NCBI RefSeq assembly: GCF_007483685.1
Contig: NZ_VMKN01000001.1
Span: 124,001-188,000 of the forward strand
Source of the DNA: Litoribacter populi
Lineage (GTDB): Bacteria > Bacteroidota > Bacteroidia > Cytophagales > Cyclobacteriaceae
Length of the DNA stretch: 64,000 nucleotides
Direction: 5' to 3'
The position numbers and the translations under genes are program-made. Shown piece after piece: positions 44,833 to 53,777 of this stretch (within the stretch, counting starts at the first letter, position 1; every line of letters starts with the position of its first letter). The notes beneath the pieces were generated by a model that was not told the DNA's origin, did no database searches, and was given only the letters and a program-made list of their open reading frames with translations.

Positions 44833-45716
44833 TTCTTCTTCAAAATATATAGCAAGCTTGAATAATTCTTGTTGTTCTTTTTAGCATAATTATTAGACTT
44901 ATAGCCATTCAATATTGCATTCATAATACTTTTCTTTTTATTTTTATGACTCTCAGATAAAAGTGAGACATAAAAACTATCGAATTTCATGGGTATTGCC
45001 TCTTTAATTTTCAAATCAAAGGTTTCGGCCAAAGAAGCCATGGTTTCTTGTGTAAAATGGTACAAATGTCTTGGCACATCCAGAGCAGCCCAATCCTCCC
45101 CATATTCCTTTGAATCCCAAGAGGTATAATTTGGGACAGCCAACATCAAAACTCCCCTCTTCTTCAATTTGCCCAACAGCTTATCCAATGTCCCATGCAA
45201 ATCATGGACATGTTCCAACACGTGAAATAACGTAATAAAATCAAATTTCTTTTCTGCATCTAAATCCTCTGGGTCTGAATAGACATTCAAACCATTCTTG
45301 CTTTTAGCAATTTTAGCTGCTGAAGAGTTAGGCTCCAGTCCCACAGTTTCCCAGCCGTTATCTTTTGCCTGGGCTAAAAAATATCCTGTTCCGCAACCAA
45401 AATCCAGAAGCCTTCCTTTTTTGCTGGCGTATTGGTTTATCCACGACACCTTTTGTTTCAAGGTATAAGTGCGGACAAGTTTATATAATAGGTTGGTAAT
45501 ATTGGTGGCCGAATCCTTATGGGAAATGTAATCCTCCGATTCGTAATATTTCTGGATGTTTTGAATATCAGGCCTTGGATTGGTAAACAGCAACTCACAC
45601 TTTTTGCATTTGCAAATAGTAAAAGATTCTTGGGATACGCTGTGGTCCTTTACCACCAAGGCATTATTAAAATGCCCACTTTTACAAAGCGGGCATTTGG
45701 TCAATCTTTCATACAT
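44829..45716 (-). CDS. Class I SAM-dependent methyltransferase with zinc ribbon
   Basis: In this 295-residue protein, an N-terminal four-Cys ribbon (CPLCKSGH ... CKCKKCELLFTNPRPD) precedes a Rossmann methyltransferase domain (GRLLDFGCGTGYFLAQAK, motif I). ETVGLEPN and FDFITLFHVLEHVHD follow. This layout is common in enzymes that methylate sugars or small molecules, but the substrate is unknown. It is 4 bases downstream of mnmG and overlaps the lipoprotein gene, forming a three-gene operon. Confidence 0.88.
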   Translation of the reverse strand: MYERLTKCPLCKSGHFNNALVVKDHSVSQESFTICKCKKCELLFTNPRPDIQNIQKYYESEDYISHKDSATNITNLLYKLVRTYTLKQKVSWINQYASKKGRLLDFGCGTGYFLAQAKDNGWETVGLEPNSSAAKIAKSKNGLNVYSDPEDLDAEKKFDFITLFHVLEHVHDLHGTLDKLLGKLKKRGVLMLAVPNYTSWDSKEYGEDWAALDVPRHLYHFTQETMASLAETFDLKIKEAIPMKFDSFYVSLLSESHKNKKKSIMNAILNGYKSNNYAKKNNKNYSSLLYILKKK

Positions 45717-45720
45717 ATGA

Positions 45721-47586
45721 TTATCTTCCTAGATATACTGTCAAAATGGACAAGTCAGCCGGAGATACCCCGCTAATTCTCGAAGCTTGTCCCAAAGTTT
45801 CAGGACGAATTTTATTTAGTTTTTGTTTTCCCTCCGCTGAAAGTGCTGGGATGGACAAATAGTCAAAACTCAATGGAATCCTAAAATTTTCCATGCTGTT
45901 CAATTTCTCTACCATTGCCTGCTCCTTATCCAGGTAGCTGTCATACTTTATCTGGATTTCAGCCTGCTCCATCACTTCTATGTCGAAAGCCTCTAGAAAC
46001 CTATCAAACTCTTCATCCATGCCACGCAATTCGCTCAAACCCAATTGAGGTCTTTTAATTAGCTTCTCAATGGTTATTTTTTCCTTGATTGCTGCTGTCT
46101 GTTGTTTTTCCAGCCCAGCATTGATTGCTTCTGGTGCGAGTTTCATTTCCTTGAGAGCTTTGATAAGTTCTTTTGTGGCATTCTTCTTATCAAGCATGTT
46201 TTCCAAACGCTCATCAGATGCCAATCCAATTTTGTGACCCAACTCAGTGAGACGCAAATCCGCATTATCCTGTCTTAGCAACAATCTGAACTCAGCCCTA
46301 GAGGTGAACATTCTATATGGTTCCTCTGTGCCTTTGTTAATCAGGTCATCAATTAATACGGCTATATAGGCGTCAGATCGTTTTAATAACAAGGGTTCTT
46401 CCTCTCTTACCTTATGGTGTGCATTGATTCCAGCCATCAGACCTTGACAGGCCGCTTCCTCATATCCGGTAGTCCCGTTGATCTGCCCGGCAAAATAAAG
46501 GTTTTCTATGAGCTGGGTTTCTAAAGTAAGCTTCAGTTGTGTAGGTGGGAAATAGTCATATTCTATAGCATAACCCGGCCTGAACATTTTCGCGTTTTCA
46601 AACCCAGCGATTTTTCTAAGGGCATTGTACTGTACATCTTCTGGCAGTGAGGTTGAAAATCCATTGACATAAATCTCCACGGTATTCCATCCCTCTGGTT
46701 CCACGAAGATCTGATGTCTTTCTCTTTCTGCAAATCTGTTAATTTTATCCTCAATGGATGGACAATACCTAGGTCCTAAGCCTTGAATTCTTCCATTGAA
46801 CATTGGAGATCTGTCAAAGCCTGTCTCCAAGGTTTCATGGACTTCTTTATTTGTATAGGTTATCCAGCAGGTATGCTGTTTCTCCAAAGGTTTGGTTTCT
46901 TTCGAAAAGGAGAATTTCTCCGGATTTTCATCTCCGTGCTGAACTTCCATTTTGGTATAATCTAGGCTTCTCCCATCCACTCTTGGTGGAGTACCTGTCT
47001 TCATTCTACCTGCTTCGAAACCCAGTTCTACAAGTTGCTCGGTGATTCCTTTTGCCGCTGCTTCACCTGTTCTTCCGCCTCCGAACTTCTTTTCTCCGAT
47101 ATGGATAATACCGTTTAGAAAGGTTCCATTAGTCAATACAACCGATTTGGCTTCAATATCCAGACCCATTCCGGTACTTACACCCACCACCCTATTATCT
47201 TTCACTACCAGTCCGGTGATCATTTCCTGCCAAAAATCAAGATTTGGAGTGGCTTCTAAGGCTAATCTCCATTCTTCAGCAAACCTCATCCGGTCATTTT
47301 GGGATCGAGGAGACCACATAGCAGGACCTTTAGATCGATTAAGCATGCGAAACTGGATCATGGATTTATCAGAAATTATTCCTGACATTCCACCGAGGGC
47401 GTCAATCTCTCTTACTATTTGACCTTTTGCCACCCCACCCATTGCTGGGTTGCATGACATTTGAGCGATAGTATTCATATTCATGGTGCAAAGCAAAACC
47501 TTTGAACCCATCTTCGCTGCAGCATGTGCGGCTTCACAGCCTGCATGCCCCGCCCCTACTACTATCACATCATATACTGGAAACAT
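45721..47586 (-). CDS. mnmG: tRNA uridine-5-carboxymethylaminomethyl modification enzyme MnmG (GidA)
   Basis: This 621-residue FAD protein works with MnmE to modify U34 of tRNAs. The N-terminal FAD motif is VVGAGHAGCEAAHAAAKMGS. It also has the NPAMGGVAKGQIVREIDALGG segment, CPSIEDKINRF and GYEEAACQGLMAGINA. The length is standard. In many bacteria this gene lies beside oriC. Here the parS-like palindromes lie just upstream and the candidate origin ~2.6 kb downstream. Confidence 0.97.
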   Translation of the reverse strand: MFPVYDVIVVGAGHAGCEAAHAAAKMGSKVLLCTMNMNTIAQMSCNPAMGGVAKGQIVREIDALGGMSGIISDKSMIQFRMLNRSKGPAMWSPRSQNDRMRFAEEWRLALEATPNLDFWQEMITGLVVKDNRVVGVSTGMGLDIEAKSVVLTNGTFLNGIIHIGEKKFGGGRTGEAAAKGITEQLVELGFEAGRMKTGTPPRVDGRSLDYTKMEVQHGDENPEKFSFSKETKPLEKQHTCWITYTNKEVHETLETGFDRSPMFNGRIQGLGPRYCPSIEDKINRFAERERHQIFVEPEGWNTVEIYVNGFSTSLPEDVQYNALRKIAGFENAKMFRPGYAIEYDYFPPTQLKLTLETQLIENLYFAGQINGTTGYEEAACQGLMAGINAHHKVREEEPLLLKRSDAYIAVLIDDLINKGTEEPYRMFTSRAEFRLLLRQDNADLRLTELGHKIGLASDERLENMLDKKNATKELIKALKEMKLAPEAINAGLEKQQTAAIKEKITIEKLIKRPQLGLSELRGMDEEFDRFLEAFDIEVMEQAEIQIKYDSYLDKEQAMVEKLNSMENFRIPLSFDYLSIPALSAEGKQKLNKIRPETLGQASRISGVSPADLSILTVYLGR

Positions 47587-47603
47587 ACTTTATTTTTTAA
47601 GGT

Positions 47604-47706
47604 GTTCCACGTGGAACGTTTTGATTTTTTATTCAGTCTGAAGTTTGGTGTTCCACGTGGAACACTTTGCTTCTCTTCATTTAACTGTTCCACGTGGAAC
47701 AGTTAA
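47604..47706. other. Cluster of three parS-like palindromes
   Basis: Three copies of GTTCCACGTGGAAC occur at 47605-47618, 47650-47663 and 47687-47700. The second and third read TGTTCCACGTGGAACA, identical to the ParB-binding parS site known from Pseudomonas and one step from the Bacillus consensus. The third is extended to a 26-bp perfect palindrome (47681-47706) and doubles as the last codons of ybeY (V-P-R-G-T-V). ParB loading near the origin for chromosome segregation is the natural reading. Confidence 0.88.
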
Positions 47707-48120
47707 AAATTTGGCTATCGCTTCGTTTTCTTTTTTCCGCATCAGTATTTCGTCTTCCTCGGATTTGTCTTTATATCCCATGAGGTGTAAAAGTCCATGA
47801 CTAATTACCCGTCTAAGTTCTTCATCCTTATCTGTACTTTGAGTGGTGGAATTTTCATCAACCCTTTCTATACTGATGAATATGTCACCTTCGATAATAT
47901 CTTCCTCTTCGGAATTATCAAATGTGATTATGTCCGTGTATGTGTCGTGATTAAGATATTCCATGTTAATGGAATACAAATATTCATCTGAACAGAATAT
48001 ATAATTCAAATCACCTATATTGAAACCCTCCTCACCTGCTACTTTTCTCAGCCATTTTTTGTAGCTGTTCTTGGGTTTTAAATTGAAACTTACGTCCTCA
48101 CTGAAGAAATTAATTGCCAT
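47677..48120 (-). CDS. ybeY: Endoribonuclease YbeY
   Basis: This 147-residue metal-dependent RNase acts in 16S rRNA maturation and ribosome quality control. The zinc motif is HGLLHLMGYKDKSEED (H-x3-H-x2-G), preceded by YTDIITFDN. The C-terminal residues VPRGTVK are encoded by the third parS-like site, so the reading frame has absorbed a segregation site. It lies upstream of mnmG on the same strand. Confidence 0.95.
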   Translation of the reverse strand: MAINFFSEDVSFNLKPKNSYKKWLRKVAGEEGFNIGDLNYIFCSDEYLYSINMEYLNHDTYTDIITFDNSEEEDIIEGDIFISIERVDENSTTQSTDKDEELRRVISHGLLHLMGYKDKSEEDEILMRKKENEAIAKFLTVPRGTVK

Positions 48121-48128
48121 CTCTGATA

Positions 48129-48530
48129 TTAACTCATGTAAAAGGTTAAGACGGTTTTTCGTCCATCCTCTTCAAATGAAACCTCATCGCTAAGATGTTT
48201 CATGATGAAAACCCCCCTTCCACCATATTTTTCAATATTCTCCGGTGAAGTCGGGTCGACGAGTGCGCCTTGGTCAAAACCATTGCCTTCGTCTTCCACG
48301 ATAAACTTCAACTGGTTATCTAGGAATTTAAGTTCCAAATTAACCGTCTTCTTGGGGTTGTTCCCATTGCCGTGGATGATTGCATTGCTCACACATTCGG
48401 TAACCGAAATCATAATATTTCCATAGATATCATCGTTGATATGGAACTTTTCCTTCGCATTGTCTATGAAACTTTCGACAATCTTGATGTTGTCAATCAG
48501 AGAAGGGATTGAAATTTTGATAGATTTCAT
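48129..48530 (-). CDS. RsbW-like ATP-binding protein (anti-sigma factor kinase fold)
   Basis: This protein has a single GHKL ATPase domain of ~133 residues: TECVSNAIIHGN (N box), FIVEDEGNGFD (G1) and YGGRGVFIMKHLSDEV (G2). Such proteins regulate sigma or anti-anti-sigma factors. The start at 48530 (MKSIKISIPS) is preferred over an upstream ATG at 48551 because the family fold begins there. It is 8 bases from ybeY. No sigma factor or antagonist gene is adjacent. Confidence 0.85.
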   Translation of the reverse strand: MKSIKISIPSLIDNIKIVESFIDNAKEKFHINDDIYGNIMISVTECVSNAIIHGNGNNPKKTVNLELKFLDNQLKFIVEDEGNGFDQGALVDPTSPENIEKYGGRGVFIMKHLSDEVSFEEDGRKTVLTFYMS

Positions 48531-48565
48531 TAAGTTTCTGTTCAGATTCAAATTTTATTTAATCT

Positions 48566-49327
48566 TTAATCTATTTCCAATAGTATGGGGCAATGGTCAC
48601 TATGCTTCGCCTCACTTAAAATATCTACACTCTTTATCCTATCCTTAATAGGACTAGTAGTCATGTGGTAATCAATACGCCAACCTAAATTCTTTTGCCT
48701 GGCATTGGCTCGGTAACTCCACCAGGTATAGTTGTGCGGGTCAGGATTGAGCATTCTAAAACTGTCATCAAAACCTGCTTGTGTAAACTTATCCATCCAA
48801 GCCCTTTCTTCAGGTAGAAATCCCGAGGAGTTTTTGTTGCTCACAGGATTATGGATATCAATAGCCTTGTGGCAAATGTTATAGTCTCCACTAAAGACCA
48901 AATTAGGAATTTTCTTAATCAGGTCTTGACTATAACCATAGATATCATCGAGAAATTGATATTTGAAATCCTGTCTAATATCACCTGTAGTCCCAGAAGG
49001 AAAATATGCACTGATAAAGGAAATATCATCAAAGTCTGCTCTGATCATCCTTCCCTCATCATCATAAGTATTTACCCCCATTCCATATTCTACAAAGTTC
49101 GGCTTGATCTTACTGAGTATGGCCACTCCACTGTATCCTTTTTTTACAGCAGGGTACCAATATACATGGTAACCAAGATCCTCAAAAATACTTAAATCAA
49201 CTTGCTCCGGCATGGCTTTTACCTCCTGCAGACCGATCAAATCGGCATCTGTCTCCTTTAACCATTCCGCAAAACCTTTATTCAGTGCTGCTCTAATGCC
49301 ATTGACATTATAGGATACGAATTTCAT
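48566..49327 (-). CDS. xth: Exodeoxyribonuclease III
   Basis: This 253-residue AP endonuclease/3'-5' exonuclease acts in base-excision repair. Motifs are SYNVNGIRAALNKGF, LIGLQEVKA (catalytic Glu), NLVFSGDYNICHKAIDI (Asp/Asn), WWSYRANARQKNLGWRIDY and KHSDHCPILLEID (terminal His). Full length, single domain. It is separated from the RsbW-like gene by 35 bases on the same strand. Confidence 0.95.
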   Translation of the reverse strand: MKFVSYNVNGIRAALNKGFAEWLKETDADLIGLQEVKAMPEQVDLSIFEDLGYHVYWYPAVKKGYSGVAILSKIKPNFVEYGMGVNTYDDEGRMIRADFDDISFISAYFPSGTTGDIRQDFKYQFLDDIYGYSQDLIKKIPNLVFSGDYNICHKAIDIHNPVSNKNSSGFLPEERAWMDKFTQAGFDDSFRMLNPDPHNYTWWSYRANARQKNLGWRIDYHMTTSPIKDRIKSVDILSEAKHSDHCPILLEID

Positions 49328-49446
49328 TCTTTTTCGGTGTATTTATTTTCGGTGTGTATCCAATGAAGTCTTCTTAACTAACGAAAGATTGGCTAAAATC
49401 TAGGTTTAAGCCCTCTCCGGTCTTCGGTCTTCTGCCTCCACTGGGA

Positions 49447-49809
49447 TTATTTAATCTCTATATCAAATTCGTTTTCAAAATATTCAATCACGTGGATTTT
49501 CAACAGTTTTTCCTGATCCAACATATCGAAATGAGGAAGTTTCTTTATTAGTTTCCAATGTGGCCAACCATCCTGATCTATATAATCCAGTTCATAAAAG
49601 CCACCCAAACTAAGCACCTTGCAGATGGCAATGTGCATAAGATCCTGTTTCTGCTCTTTTGAAAAGGTTTTCAGACCCTGTCCCAATTCCTGTACTCCTA
49701 TCAAAAATAGTACACCATTTAGGTCAGTCGGTTTTTTGCCGACCAGATCTTTCAATCCATTTAGCAGCTTTCCCCATCTTATTTCTAGATCGTAATCCTT
49801 TTTAACCAT
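49447..49809 (-). CDS. Conserved hypothetical protein
   Basis: This is a 120-residue soluble protein with no known motif that I recognise. It is mainly helical (LNGVLFLIGVQELGQGLKTF, SKEQKQDLMHIAICKVLSLGG), with a WPHWKLIKKLPHFDMLDQEK segment and an acidic end. Its start overlaps the carboxymuconolactone decarboxylase-like gene by 8 bases, so the two are translationally coupled. I believe similar pairs are widely conserved in Bacteroidota, but that is recollection and not checked. Confidence 0.75.
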   Translation of the reverse strand: MVKKDYDLEIRWGKLLNGLKDLVGKKPTDLNGVLFLIGVQELGQGLKTFSKEQKQDLMHIAICKVLSLGGFYELDYIDQDGWPHWKLIKKLPHFDMLDQEKLLKIHVIEYFENEFDIEIK

Positions 49810-50152
49810 TGGTCTGGTTTTCTAACTCTTCCCAGAATTCAACTGCCCTTCTCAAATGTGGAATTACAATGGATCCTCCCACGATCATAGAAACCGAAAA
49901 CACCTCGAAAACCTGTGCTTTGGTTACTCCTGCATCGAAACATTTCTCCAGATGGTACTTGATGCAATCATCACATCTTAGGACCATTGAACTGGAAAGC
50001 CCGAGCATTTCCTTTGTTTTTACATCCAAAGCACCTTCTGCGTAGGCATTGGTGTCGAGGTTGAAAAAGCGTTTGATAACTTTGTTGTCTTCAGCCAAGA
50101 TCTTTTCATTCATCTTGGTCCTATAATCGTTGAATTCTTCTCTTAAATTCAT
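49802..50152 (-). CDS. Carboxymuconolactone decarboxylase / AhpD-like protein
   Basis: This 116-residue all-helical protein has the AhpD-type motif LRCDDCIKYHLEKCFDAGVTK (C-x2-C-x3-H). It supports peroxidase-linked thiol chemistry or a decarboxylase-like role. Single domain, normal length. It is the first gene of a pair with the 49447 gene and is divergent from comF. Confidence 0.9.
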   Translation of the reverse strand: MNLREEFNDYRTKMNEKILAEDNKVIKRFFNLDTNAYAEGALDVKTKEMLGLSSSMVLRCDDCIKYHLEKCFDAGVTKAQVFEVFSVSMIVGGSIVIPHLRRAVEFWEELENQTNG

Positions 50153-50229
50153 TAATTTCCTTAACTTTTAGATTAACCGGTAAATATAACAGGTATTTTC
50201 CTGTCATTCAGAACAAACAAGCCTTTTTC

Positions 50230-50925
50230 ATGATGCGTTTCAATTTTTTGGAGGATTTTTTGGCCTTGGTATTTCCTCAGACCTGTTGCGGTTGCAAAAC
50301 AAGTCTTTATGCTTTCGAAAATCAGCTCTGTAGAAAGTGCGAAGCGGCACTACCTGTGGCTTCCTATCACCTCCGCCCTACCGATAATGACCTTACGGTA
50401 AAACTGCTCGGACTCACCGAGGTTGAAAAGGTGTTTGCCCATCTAAGATTTTCCAAATCAGGCCTCAGTCAAAAATTGCTCCATCAGCTCAAATACAAAA
50501 ACAAACCCCAATTAGGAGAAGTGCTTGGTAAGTTATACGGTCAAAGGCTGATCTTAGATAACTTTGATCATCATTGGGATTTCGTGGTCCCCGTTCCCCT
50601 ACACCCTCTAAAACTGAGAAGCCGGGGGTATAATCAAAGCGCCAAGTTTGCAATGGGACTTTCTCATTCTTTAGACATTCCCCTTCATGAGGGATTGCAA
50701 AGGATAAAATTCACACAAACGCAAACCAGAAAGAGCCGTATGGAACGATGGGAAAATGTTAAGGACGTCTTTCATTTTGAAGGAAAGGACATGGTTGGGA
50801 AAAACATATTATTGGTCGATGATGTCATGACTACCGGGGCTACATTGGCAGCTTGCGCCAATGCCTTACTTTCTGCTGGGTCAAAAAAAGTAGATTTGGC
50901 GGTAATAGCGGCTGGAAGGGTTTAA
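50230..50925 (+). CDS. comF: ComF-family phosphoribosyltransferase-like protein
   Basis: This 231-residue protein has an N-terminal zinc ribbon (TCCGCKTSLY ... LCRKCEAALP) and a C-terminal phosphoribosyltransferase fold with the PRPP loop ILLVDDVMTTGATL. ComF proteins act in DNA uptake and processing during natural transformation. The full length is normal. It is the only competence-type gene seen in the window. Confidence 0.93.
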   Translation: MMRFNFLEDFLALVFPQTCCGCKTSLYAFENQLCRKCEAALPVASYHLRPTDNDLTVKLLGLTEVEKVFAHLRFSKSGLSQKLLHQLKYKNKPQLGEVLGKLYGQRLILDNFDHHWDFVVPVPLHPLKLRSRGYNQSAKFAMGLSHSLDIPLHEGLQRIKFTQTQTRKSRMERWENVKDVFHFEGKDMVGKNILLVDDVMTTGATLAACANALLSAGSKKVDLAVIAAGRV

Positions 50926-50999
50926 AACTTTATACCATCGGCATGGCTTTATAACTCAAGCCTTTTTAAATTGCTTTCTTAACCGGAATTCATTCAAGT

Positions 51000-51758
51000 A
51001 TGCATATAAACCTATCAGGACAAAGAATATTAGTCACCGGAGCCTCTCGTGGTATCGGTAAGGCCATTGCCCAGCAATTATCCGAGTCAGGCGCCGAAGT
51101 GCTTTTACATTATAATTCAAGTGAAAAGGAAACACAGGAATTGCAGAAATCCTTGCCTAACCCCTCCCACCCCGTTGCCTGTGATCTTTCGAACCTCCAG
51201 GCTGTAATGGGTTGGTTGCCTTCTCTGGTTGAGAAATTCGGCCCAATCGACGCTATTGTTAATAATGCCGGTATTGCCATTTCTACTCCTGACAACGCAC
51301 CCACCTCAGATTGGACAGCAGATTGGCTCAAGACCATGGATGTAAATATCAACGCTATGGCCATCATCTGTAAGGAATTTGTGGAGCATGCTAAAGGAAA
51401 TTCAAACGGGAGAATCATCAATATTTCATCTCGGGCAGCCTTCAGAGGAGATACTCCCGATTATTTAGCCTATGCTTCTTCAAAGGCAGCCATTGTGAGC
51501 TATACGCGTTCTTTAGCCCGATATTATGGGAAAGAAGGCATCAAGGCTTTTATCATAGCGCCTGGTTTCACCAAAACAGATATGGCCCAAGATTTCATGG
51601 ACCAATATGGAGAAGATTTTGCCTTAAATGACATTGCCCTCAATCAACTAACTGAACCTAAGGATATTGCACCAATGGTAACCCTATTATGTTCAGGTTT
51701 GGCAGACCATTCGACTGGCTGTACTATTGATATCAATGCGGGTTCTTACGTACACTGA
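51000..51758 (+). CDS. SDR-family oxidoreductase (3-oxoacyl-ACP reductase-like)
   Basis: This 252-residue classical short-chain dehydrogenase has cofactor loop TGASRGIGKAIA, NNAGIA and active-site S-x12-Y-x3-K (ISSRAAF ... YLAYASSKAAI). Its stop overlaps the start of the decarboxylase gene (TGATG), so translation is coupled. The substrate is unknown. Closeness to FabG is suggested, but an amine- or aromatic-compound-related role is possible given the neighbour. Confidence 0.9.
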   Translation: MHINLSGQRILVTGASRGIGKAIAQQLSESGAEVLLHYNSSEKETQELQKSLPNPSHPVACDLSNLQAVMGWLPSLVEKFGPIDAIVNNAGIAISTPDNAPTSDWTADWLKTMDVNINAMAIICKEFVEHAKGNSNGRIINISSRAAFRGDTPDYLAYASSKAAIVSYTRSLARYYGKEGIKAFIIAPGFTKTDMAQDFMDQYGEDFALNDIALNQLTEPKDIAPMVTLLCSGLADHSTGCTIDINAGSYVH

Positions 51759-53188
51759 TGATGGACAAAGAGGAGTTTAGAAAACATGCCCACCTGCTGG
51801 TGGATTGGATGGCTGACTATATGGAAGGGAAGGAAGAATATCCTGTCACCCCAAATGTCCAGCCTGGTGATATATTAAATCAATTGCCCACATCAGCACC
51901 TGAAGAAGGGGAAGACTTTGATCGCATATTTGGGGACTTTAAGGATGTCATTCTTCCGGGGATGACCCACTGGCAACATCCGGGATTCTTTGGCTACTTT
52001 CCCGCCAACAATTCAGAGCCGTCCATCCTGGCTGAAATGCTTATGTCCACCTTAGGTGCGCAGTGTATGTCCTGGTTGACCTCTCCCGCTGCCACCGAGC
52101 TTGAGGAGCGAGTTTTGGAATGGCTCAGAGATGCAAAAGGAATATGTTCCACGTGGAAAGGTGTGATTCATGACACTGCTAGCACCGCTACTTTGAGTGC
52201 CATTCTCGCTGCCAGAGAGCGCATTACAAATTATAGAATCAATCAATTAGGCTTTAAGGGAGATGAAAATTTTAGAGTTTATAGCTCTGAACATGTTCAT
52301 TCCTCCATCGACAAGGCATTGCGGATTGCTGGCATAGGTCAGGATAATTTGGTGAAAATTAGGGTGGATGACAAGTATGCCTTAATTCCTGAGTTTCTCG
52401 ATAAAGCCATACAGGAAGATATAGCTAATGGCTTCACCCCCCTTTGTGTGGTTTCCGCTTTGGGCACAACAAGCTCCACAGCTATTGATCCAATAAATAA
52501 AATTGGTGATATATGCCAAAAATATAATATTTGGCACCATATAGATGCTGCTTTTGCTGGTGCTGCCTTGCTTTTACCGGAATTTCGTTGGATGAACGAG
52601 GGGCATGAAAAGGCAGATAGCTATGTGTTCAATCCTCATAAATGGATGTTTACCAATTTTGACTGCTCCGTTCTTTTCCTCAAAGACCCCAAATATCTCA
52701 TCAACACCTTTAGCCTTACACCGGAATACCTGCGAACACAGCTGGACGAACAAGTGAATAATTACCGCGACTGGGGTATCCAACTGGGAAGAAGGTTCAG
52801 AGCTTTAAAGTTATGGTTTGTCATCAGGCACTATGGATTAAATGGGTTGAGAAAGAAACTACGTCATCATCTTGAGCTTACCAATAAAGTGTTGGAATGG
52901 ATAAAGGCCCATCCGAGCCTAGAGATTTTGGCGCCTGTTCCATTGAACACCATTTGTTTTCGTTTCGTGAATCCGAATGTTTCAGACGAAAAACTCAACC
53001 TGCTCAATGAAAAGTGGCTGGCAGAAGTGAACCAAACGGGGCTTGCATTTTTTACACATACGAAGCTTGACGGAAAATTTGTAATCCGCTGGGTGATTGG
53101 CCAGACAGATGTGGAAGAATCCCATATCAAAAACGCCTGGAGTTTGTTGTTAGAAAAGATACCGCAGCTGGAAGATGTCCCAAAATAA
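51758..53188 (+). CDS. PLP-dependent aromatic-L-amino-acid decarboxylase family protein
   Basis: This 476-residue group II decarboxylase has PLP lysine NPHKWMFTNFD, upstream HIDAAFAGAALLLPE (Asp contacting the pyridine N), PGFFGYFPANNSEPSILAEM and SSEHVHSSIDKA. It probably makes an aromatic amine from Trp, Tyr, Phe or DOPA, but specificity cannot be read. It is coupled to the SDR gene before it and overlaps the unknown gene after it by 14 bases. A parS-like site (52145-52159) lies inside the coding sequence. Confidence 0.92.
   Translation: MMDKEEFRKHAHLLVDWMADYMEGKEEYPVTPNVQPGDILNQLPTSAPEEGEDFDRIFGDFKDVILPGMTHWQHPGFFGYFPANNSEPSILAEMLMSTLGAQCMSWLTSPAATELEERVLEWLRDAKGICSTWKGVIHDTASTATLSAILAARERITNYRINQLGFKGDENFRVYSSEHVHSSIDKALRIAGIGQDNLVKIRVDDKYALIPEFLDKAIQEDIANGFTPLCVVSALGTTSSTAIDPINKIGDICQKYNIWHHIDAAFAGAALLLPEFRWMNEGHEKADSYVFNPHKWMFTNFDCSVLFLKDPKYLINTFSLTPEYLRTQLDEQVNNYRDWGIQLGRRFRALKLWFVIRHYGLNGLRKKLRHHLELTNKVLEWIKAHPSLEILAPVPLNTICFRFVNPNVSDEKLNLLNEKWLAEVNQTGLAFFTHTKLDGKFVIRWVIGQTDVEESHIKNAWSLLLEKIPQLEDVPK
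52145..52159. other. parS-like site inside the decarboxylase gene
   Basis: TGTTCCACGTGGAAA differs from the intergenic parS-like sites only at the last bases. It encodes C-S-T-W-K in the decarboxylase. Intragenic parS sites within tens of kb of oriC are common. It lies 4.4 kb from the 47.6 kb cluster. Confidence 0.7.
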
Positions 53189-53777
53189 AACTTTTGATCC
53201 AGAACTGATGAAACTGTTCAAAATCTTTGGATTGGGGACTTTGGTCTGGGTTTTTGCCCTTTCTTTTTTCAACACTAAACACATCGAACTAGAAGAGGGG
53301 GAGATCCGCACATCCATTACTGCGGCCAGCCGGCTTTATTTTATGAATGTTCGGCAGCCTTTTTACGACAGGGAAAACCGTGCAGATGCCAAAATGAATG
53401 TATTTAGACTTTCCAAAAGGGTTGTGGATGAAGATCGGCCGGTAATCAACTTGTCCATCATCCTCAACCGGGTGAAAGAAGACGCGTATATTTATATAGA
53501 GCCATCGGAAGCTATTCCCAATGGAAAGCTTTCTCTGAAATACCATTTGGTGGAAAATGATAGCTCTGGCATGGTAGTTTTCGAAGGAGGGGATAGGTTT
53601 GACCATTTTAGGTTTGTGGCTGAAGTCTACCCTTTGTTGCTCCAGGACGCCCAATTTGAAATTGAGACTTCTGAAGGTTGGAAACCCATTTTGGCAGAAA
53701 GAAAGGAAAGGGATGCATTCAAAATCACTGTATTTGATTATTTTAGACTATTGGAACAAGAGGAGAGAAACAAATGA
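53175..53777 (+). CDS. Hypothetical membrane-anchored protein
   Basis: This 200-residue protein has one N-terminal membrane helix (IFGLGTLVWVFALSFF, about 17-32). A soluble beta-rich domain follows (ITAASRLYFMNVRQPFYDRE, YIYIEPSEAIP, KLSLKYHL, VEVYPLL-like strands). No named family. It overlaps the decarboxylase gene by 14 bases and the next gene by 4. The tight packing suggests a shared operon, but functional linkage is unproven. Confidence 0.7.
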   Translation: MSQNKTFDPELMKLFKIFGLGTLVWVFALSFFNTKHIELEEGEIRTSITAASRLYFMNVRQPFYDRENRADAKMNVFRLSKRVVDEDRPVINLSIILNRVKEDAYIYIEPSEAIPNGKLSLKYHLVENDSSGMVVFEGGDRFDHFRFVAEVYPLLLQDAQFEIETSEGWKPILAERKERDAFKITVFDYFRLLEQEERNK

